Assembly: GCA_964404505.1 (NCBI GenBank)
Contig: CAYOKH010000008.1
Coordinates: 1 to 45,956, forward strand
DNA length: 45,956 nucleotides
Direction: 5' to 3'
Source of the DNA: DAOMNN01 sp964404505
GTDB taxonomy: Bacteria > Pseudomonadota > Gammaproteobacteria > Burkholderiales > Rhodocyclaceae
Under the pieces are notes generated by a model. That model did no database searches. It was not told the DNA's origin and saw nothing but the letters and a program-made list of their open reading frames with translations. The translations under genes and the position numbers were made by a program. This document shows positions 42,447 to 45,956 of this stretch, piece after piece (within the stretch, counting starts at the first letter, position 1; each line of letters opens with the position of its first letter).

Positions 42447-44309
42447 TCAGAAGACGACGTTGAGCATGACCATCATCACCACCAGGAACAGCACCGTCAT
42501 GATACCGCCTGCGCGCATGAAGTCCTTCACACGATATCCGCCCGGACCCATGATCAGCGCATTGACCTGATGCGTCGGCAAAAAGAACGAGTTGGAGGTC
42601 GCCAGTGCCACCGTCAGGGCGAACACCGCCGGGTTCGCCCCGGCGATCAGCGCAAGGTGCACCGCAAGCGGGACCAGCAGGACGGTCGCCCCGACATTGG
42701 ACATCACCAGGGTGAAGAGGGTAGCGAGGATTGCGAGCGCACCCTGCAGCACCCATGTCGGCACGTCGCCGAGAATTTGTACCGTCGAGTGCGCGATCCA
42801 CGTCGCCGTGCCCGTGGTCTCGACCGCAAGTCCCAGCGGGATCAGGCTTGCAAGCAGGAATACCGACTGCCAGCCGACCGAACGGTAGGCCTGGTCTACC
42901 GTAAGCACGCCGCTGACGATCATCCCGATGGCACCGGCCATCAGCGCCAGAGAAAGACGGATCTCGGTGAACAGGATCAGGCCCAGCGCCAGCGCAAAGA
43001 AGGCCAGCGCGTGCGGGACCTTGTGCGGGCGGCGTTCCTCCTGAGGAAAATCGCCCGTGACGACGGCGAAATTCCGATCCTTCAGCAGCGCCGCGAGATC
43101 CTCCCAACGACTGTGAACCACCAGCGTGTCCCCTGGGGTCAGAACCTGCTCGCGCAGGTTCTCATGGATCACGTCCTCACCCCGATGCACCGCCAGCACC
43201 GCCAGGCCATACGTCTTGCGCATCCTTATGTCATGCAATGTGCGTCCGACCAGTTGCGACCCGGGCGGAATCACCACTTCCCCAATTCCGGCATGGCCAG
43301 GATCGAGGGTCTCGGCGAATCGCTTCAGCTCGCGGCTGCGCCGCAGGCCGAACGTGCCCGCAGATGACTCGACCGTTTCACGCGAACCGCACAATGCCAG
43401 CACCGCGCCTGGCGGGATCACGACGTCGCGCGCGGGTGCGATGCGGACGTCGCCGGCACTGTCGAGCGCGATGATCGGGTGACGGTGCCCGAAAAGGTTC
43501 TCTGTCTCCTCGACCGTCTTGCCCACCAGAGGACTGTCGCCATGCAACGAGACCTCGTGTACCTCGCCGTAGACGCCATAGGTTTCGCGCAGGTGTTCGA
43601 GAACACCGATCCCTTCGGCGCCGGTGGTCTCGACCGCCGGGAGGACGAGACGCCCGGCCACGACGAAGTAAAGGATGCCGGTCAAAAGCAGAACGACGCC
43701 AATCGGCGTAACGTCGAACAACTTGAAGGTCTTCATCGGCTCGACATCCTCGGGCAGCGTGGCGTTCGACGTGAGGATGAGATCGTTGAGCAGGATCAGC
43801 GGGCTGGAGCCGATCATCGTGATTGTGCCGCCCAGAATCGCGGCGAAGGCCATCGGCATCAGCAGCCGGGACATCGGTAGACCGGTGCGACTCGAGATCC
43901 GCGAGATTACCGGGAGGAACAGCGCCGCCGCGCCGATGTTCTGCATGAAGCTGGAGATCAAGCCGACCGTGCCGGCCACGGTCGGAACGACCCGCTTTTC
44001 GGTCGAGCCGCCGACGCGCAGGATGAACGAGGCGACCTTGGCCATCAGTCCGGTACGGTCGAGGCCGGCGCCGATGATCATCACCGCGATGATCGAGATC
44101 ACCGCATTGCTGGAGAAACCATCGAAGAGGTTCTGGACCGGGATCAGCTGCGGGACCCCGGGGACGACCGAAGTGAGGCCGAGCAGCACCATCACCAGCA
44201 CTGCGGCGACGTCGACGCGGATGACGTCCGAGACGAACAGGAATACCGTGAGCGCAAGGAAACCGAACACCCAGATCATTGCCGGGGTCAGTGCGACCGC
44301 ATCAGCCAA
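42447..44309 (-). CDS. SLC13/DASS-type permease with TrkA_C domains
   Basis: A 620-residue transporter. The two membrane halves carry the DASS repeats: SSNAVISIIAVMIIGAGLDRTG with SSFMQNIGAAALFLPVIS, and MSNVGATVLLVPLAVHLALIAG with SNSFFLPTHQVNALIMGPGGY, the last being the substrate motif. Two cytoplasmic TrkA_C/RCK_C domains lie between them (about residues 230-400; SLHGDSPLVGKTVEE and VIPPGSQLVGRTLHDIRMRK). Close relatives are called sulfate permeases or SoxT/SdcS-like. In this setting it is a candidate to export sulfate or move sulfite, which is inferred. It lies 30 bp after the YkgJ-like gene. Confidence 0.88.
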   Translation of the reverse strand: MADAVALTPAMIWVFGFLALTVFLFVSDVIRVDVAAVLVMVLLGLTSVVPGVPQLIPVQNLFDGFSSNAVISIIAVMIIGAGLDRTGLMAKVASFILRVGGSTEKRVVPTVAGTVGLISSFMQNIGAAALFLPVISRISSRTGLPMSRLLMPMAFAAILGGTITMIGSSPLILLNDLILTSNATLPEDVEPMKTFKLFDVTPIGVVLLLTGILYFVVAGRLVLPAVETTGAEGIGVLEHLRETYGVYGEVHEVSLHGDSPLVGKTVEETENLFGHRHPIIALDSAGDVRIAPARDVVIPPGAVLALCGSRETVESSAGTFGLRRSRELKRFAETLDPGHAGIGEVVIPPGSQLVGRTLHDIRMRKTYGLAVLAVHRGEDVIHENLREQVLTPGDTLVVHSRWEDLAALLKDRNFAVVTGDFPQEERRPHKVPHALAFFALALGLILFTEIRLSLALMAGAIGMIVSGVLTVDQAYRSVGWQSVFLLASLIPLGLAVETTGTATWIAHSTVQILGDVPTWVLQGALAILATLFTLVMSNVGATVLLVPLAVHLALIAGANPAVFALTVALATSNSFFLPTHQVNALIMGPGGYRVKDFMRAGGIMTVLFLVVMMVMLNVVF

Positions 44310-44339
44310 GCGATTTCTCCGGTATCAGGCCCTGGCCAT

Positions 44340-45272
44340 TCAATCGGCCTTGGGAGGCTCGCCGGCGGCATCGTGCGCCTCGCCGAGTTCTTCCTCGTAC
44401 ATGCGTCGTTCCATCTGAGCCCGCTGTTCGGCGGCTTCGCGCTCGACGACCTCCTGACGCGCACGCCACTTCGCCAGACGCTCCTTCGCCGCATCGTCGT
44501 TGAGCCCGATGCTCTGTTCACCGAACAGCACCTGTCTCAGAAAACGGAAGGCGAACTGCATCAGCTCGACATCGTCGTTGAGCACCATTTCCATCTCGCT
44601 TTCCGGCACCACGAACAGCTGCGAAAAGGCGTCGCTCGCGACGAAGGAACGAAAGGTGTCGATGTCGTAGCAGGCCATGAAGAAGAGCTGGCGACTCTTC
44701 AGTGACGGGCTCCCTATGGCGGGACCGCAGGATTTCTTCTTGAGGATCAGCTGGCGCCATCCGCGCGCCAGTTCGTCGTATTCGGGCAGCCCCTGCTCCG
44801 CGCGGTAATCATTGATGCTGATCGTGCGATCCACCTCGTGTCCACGACAATGCGCCTCCTTGACCAGGGCATACGATTCGCGCTCGTGGTACTCGTCCTG
44901 CTTGCGCATCGACAAGAGGGCCACAGGGTAATAGCGGCAAGCGGTGGGGCGCTCCGCATAGATGCTGCAGCCTTCCGGCCGCATGAAGCGGCATGCGGTT
45001 CCGTCATCCACGGGACGCAACTTGACACCGGCGATTCCGTCCTTCTCCATCTCGTATGGCACGGTGTATTCGCGCAGGAATTCCGTCGACGAAATCCCGA
45101 GGTGCTTCTTCATGCGCAGGATGTCGTACGGAGTGAGCGAGATGTCGATGTTCGCGCAGCACGCGTTCCAGCACGAGATCCCCTTGTGGCACGAGAAACG
45201 GATGCTGTGATCGCCCTCGATGACCTCGGGAACGACAGGACTGCCAGGGATGGGACTTTCGAACTCGGACAT
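44340..45272 (-). CDS. YkgJ-type Cys-cluster protein
   Basis: A 310-residue protein with a CxxCxxCC-type cluster (PF03692): SCHKGISCWNACCANIDISLTPYDI near residues 27-51, then ACRFMRPEGCSIYAERPTACRYYPV near 92-117, and more Cys in KEAHCRGH and KKSCGPAIG. Metal (zinc or iron) binding is expected. A long C-terminal Arg/Glu coil (KWRARQEVVEREAAEQRAQM) is unusual in length. The start at 45272 has AGGAGGTGATCC before it. It lies after the aprA terminator and before the permease. Its role in APS reductase assembly or permease function is unproven. Confidence 0.85.
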   Translation of the reverse strand: MSEFESPIPGSPVVPEVIEGDHSIRFSCHKGISCWNACCANIDISLTPYDILRMKKHLGISSTEFLREYTVPYEMEKDGIAGVKLRPVDDGTACRFMRPEGCSIYAERPTACRYYPVALLSMRKQDEYHERESYALVKEAHCRGHEVDRTISINDYRAEQGLPEYDELARGWRQLILKKKSCGPAIGSPSLKSRQLFFMACYDIDTFRSFVASDAFSQLFVVPESEMEMVLNDDVELMQFAFRFLRQVLFGEQSIGLNDDAAKERLAKWRARQEVVEREAAEQRAQMERRMYEEELGEAHDAAGEPPKAD

Positions 45273-45310
45273 CGGATCACCTCCTGGCCGCCGTGTAATC
45301 GGCGGCATCG

Positions 45311-45348
45311 CAACATAAAACAGGCCGGGAGCCCTGCGGCTCCCGGCC
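45311..45348 (-). terminator. Rho-independent terminator after aprA
   Basis: An 11-bp perfect stem (GGCCGGGAGCC at 45323-45333, GGCTCCCGGCC at 45338-45348) with a CTGC loop. On the minus strand it is followed by TGTTTTATGTTG. It lies 125 bp after the aprA stop and before the YkgJ-like gene, so the apr transcript should end here. Confidence 0.85.
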
Positions 45349-45473
45349 TCCGGCACACTGCTGGACAAATCGCGTCCCAGTCTGCGCGAGATGACGCGGT
45401 GGAGCAATCGTTACCGCGCCACCCGCCCCACCGGCCCGATCAGGCCATGCATGCACCGGGTCGAAGCGGCCAT

Positions 45474-45956
45474 TCAGGCGTGCGCCTTGAACAGCTTGCT
45501 CTTATCGACCAGATCGACGTGCTCACGCTTGAAGCAGTTCCATTGCTTCGTGTCCTTGTCATAGACGGAGTTCACGAAGCACTTCCAGTTCTCCTCATCG
45601 ACGAAGTTCTTGTCCATCCGGTAGTAAAAGCCCGGGTAGCGGCTCTCCTCGCGGAACTGGATGTGCTTCATGTGCGCTTCGGCGGTGAGGATGCGGTGAT
45701 AGTTTTCCCAGGCCCGCAACAACTCGTGCAGGTCCTTGGCGCGCATCTTCTCGGCGTCTTCCTTGAGCATCTCGAGCTTCTCTTCCGCGACCTGGAGCAT
45801 GTGCTCGTTGGTCGTGTAGTAGGTCGCGACGCCCGCGACATACTCGTCCATGATCTTCTGCAGACGGAACTGCAGCATCTTGGGAGTGATGTAGTGCGGG
45901 TTGACGTCGAGGGCGGTGGTGTAGTCCTTGTGCTCAAGGAAAGTGCGCACCGGCTT
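45474..45956 (-). CDS. aprA: APS reductase alpha subunit, C-terminal part only
   Basis: The last 160 residues of AprA, cut by the window edge; the frame is open to base 45956. Segments VRTFLEHKDYTTALDVNPHY, YYTTNEHMLQVAEEKLEML, HMKHIQFREESRYPGFYYRMD and WKCFVNSVYDKDTKQWNCFK are the conserved AprA C-terminus. AprBA oxidises sulfite with AMP to adenylylsulfate in the cytoplasm. aprB is expected just outside, upstream on the minus strand. The stop at 45474 is followed by a strong terminator. Confidence 0.96.
   Translation of the reverse strand, partial: KPVRTFLEHKDYTTALDVNPHYITPKMLQFRLQKIMDEYVAGVATYYTTNEHMLQVAEEKLEMLKEDAEKMRAKDLHELLRAWENYHRILTAEAHMKHIQFREESRYPGFYYRMDKNFVDEENWKCFVNSVYDKDTKQWNCFKREHVDLVDKSKLFKAHA

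Overview
The window reads as a GC-rich draft contig (one 100-N gap at 1156-1255) from a chemolithotrophic sulfur-oxidising proteobacterium. A complete oxidative-type dsr operon that includes dsrL and dsrEFH, next to soeABC, flavocytochrome c, qmo and aprA, is typical of Beta-/Gammaproteobacteria. The qmoAB-hdrCB form (HdrC and HdrB in place of QmoC) is, from memory, reported in Thiobacillus-like Betaproteobacteria, so a betaproteobacterial host is the best guess. No 16S or tRNA gene is present to test this.

Layout. 1-4511 is ordinary accessory DNA: a partial ribbon-helix-helix protein, a DJ-1/PfpI protein, an RcnB/CigR-like secreted protein, GrpB, a small lipoprotein and a TraB-type membrane protein. 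4691-10702 is a first sulfur block: fccA-fccB on the minus strand, an S24-like protein without an HTH, then tusA, dsrE2, a Tll0287-like haem protein and an OmpP1/FadL porin on the plus strand. 10854-13204 holds a TauD-like oxygenase, a small protein and an unknown 352-residue protein, facing soeC-soeB-soeA (13215-17851). 18221-20129 is a cytoplasmic NarX/NarL-like two-component pair. 20155-32893 is dsrABEFHCMKLJOPNR on the minus strand in canonical order. 33220-36961 is a plus-strand six-gene cluster: sulfide:quinone reductase, a small protein, a Cas6/Cmx6-like protein, a DsrC homologue with no cysteine, a tandem TusA and an unknown protein. 37036-45956 returns to the minus strand: hdrB, hdrC, qmoB, qmoA, an SLC13-type permease with TrkA_C domains, a YkgJ-type Cys-cluster protein and the 3' end of aprA.

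Together the genes describe sulfide to sulfate oxidation. FccAB and SQR take sulfide to sulfur or polysulfide. TusA, DsrE2 and DsrEFH pass sulfane sulfur to DsrC. DsrMKJOP and DsrL handle DsrC trisulfide and electrons, and DsrAB produces sulfite. Sulfite then goes to sulfate either through AprBA with Qmo/Hdr or directly through SoeABC. DsrN makes the sirohaem amide.

The most novel part is the 33220-36961 cluster, where a CRISPR-RNA-processing-type protein sits among sulfur carriers with no CRISPR array in the window. A second lead is a near-identical 17-bp motif upstream of tusA/S24 and of qmoA, with a weaker version upstream of soeA and the two-component system.
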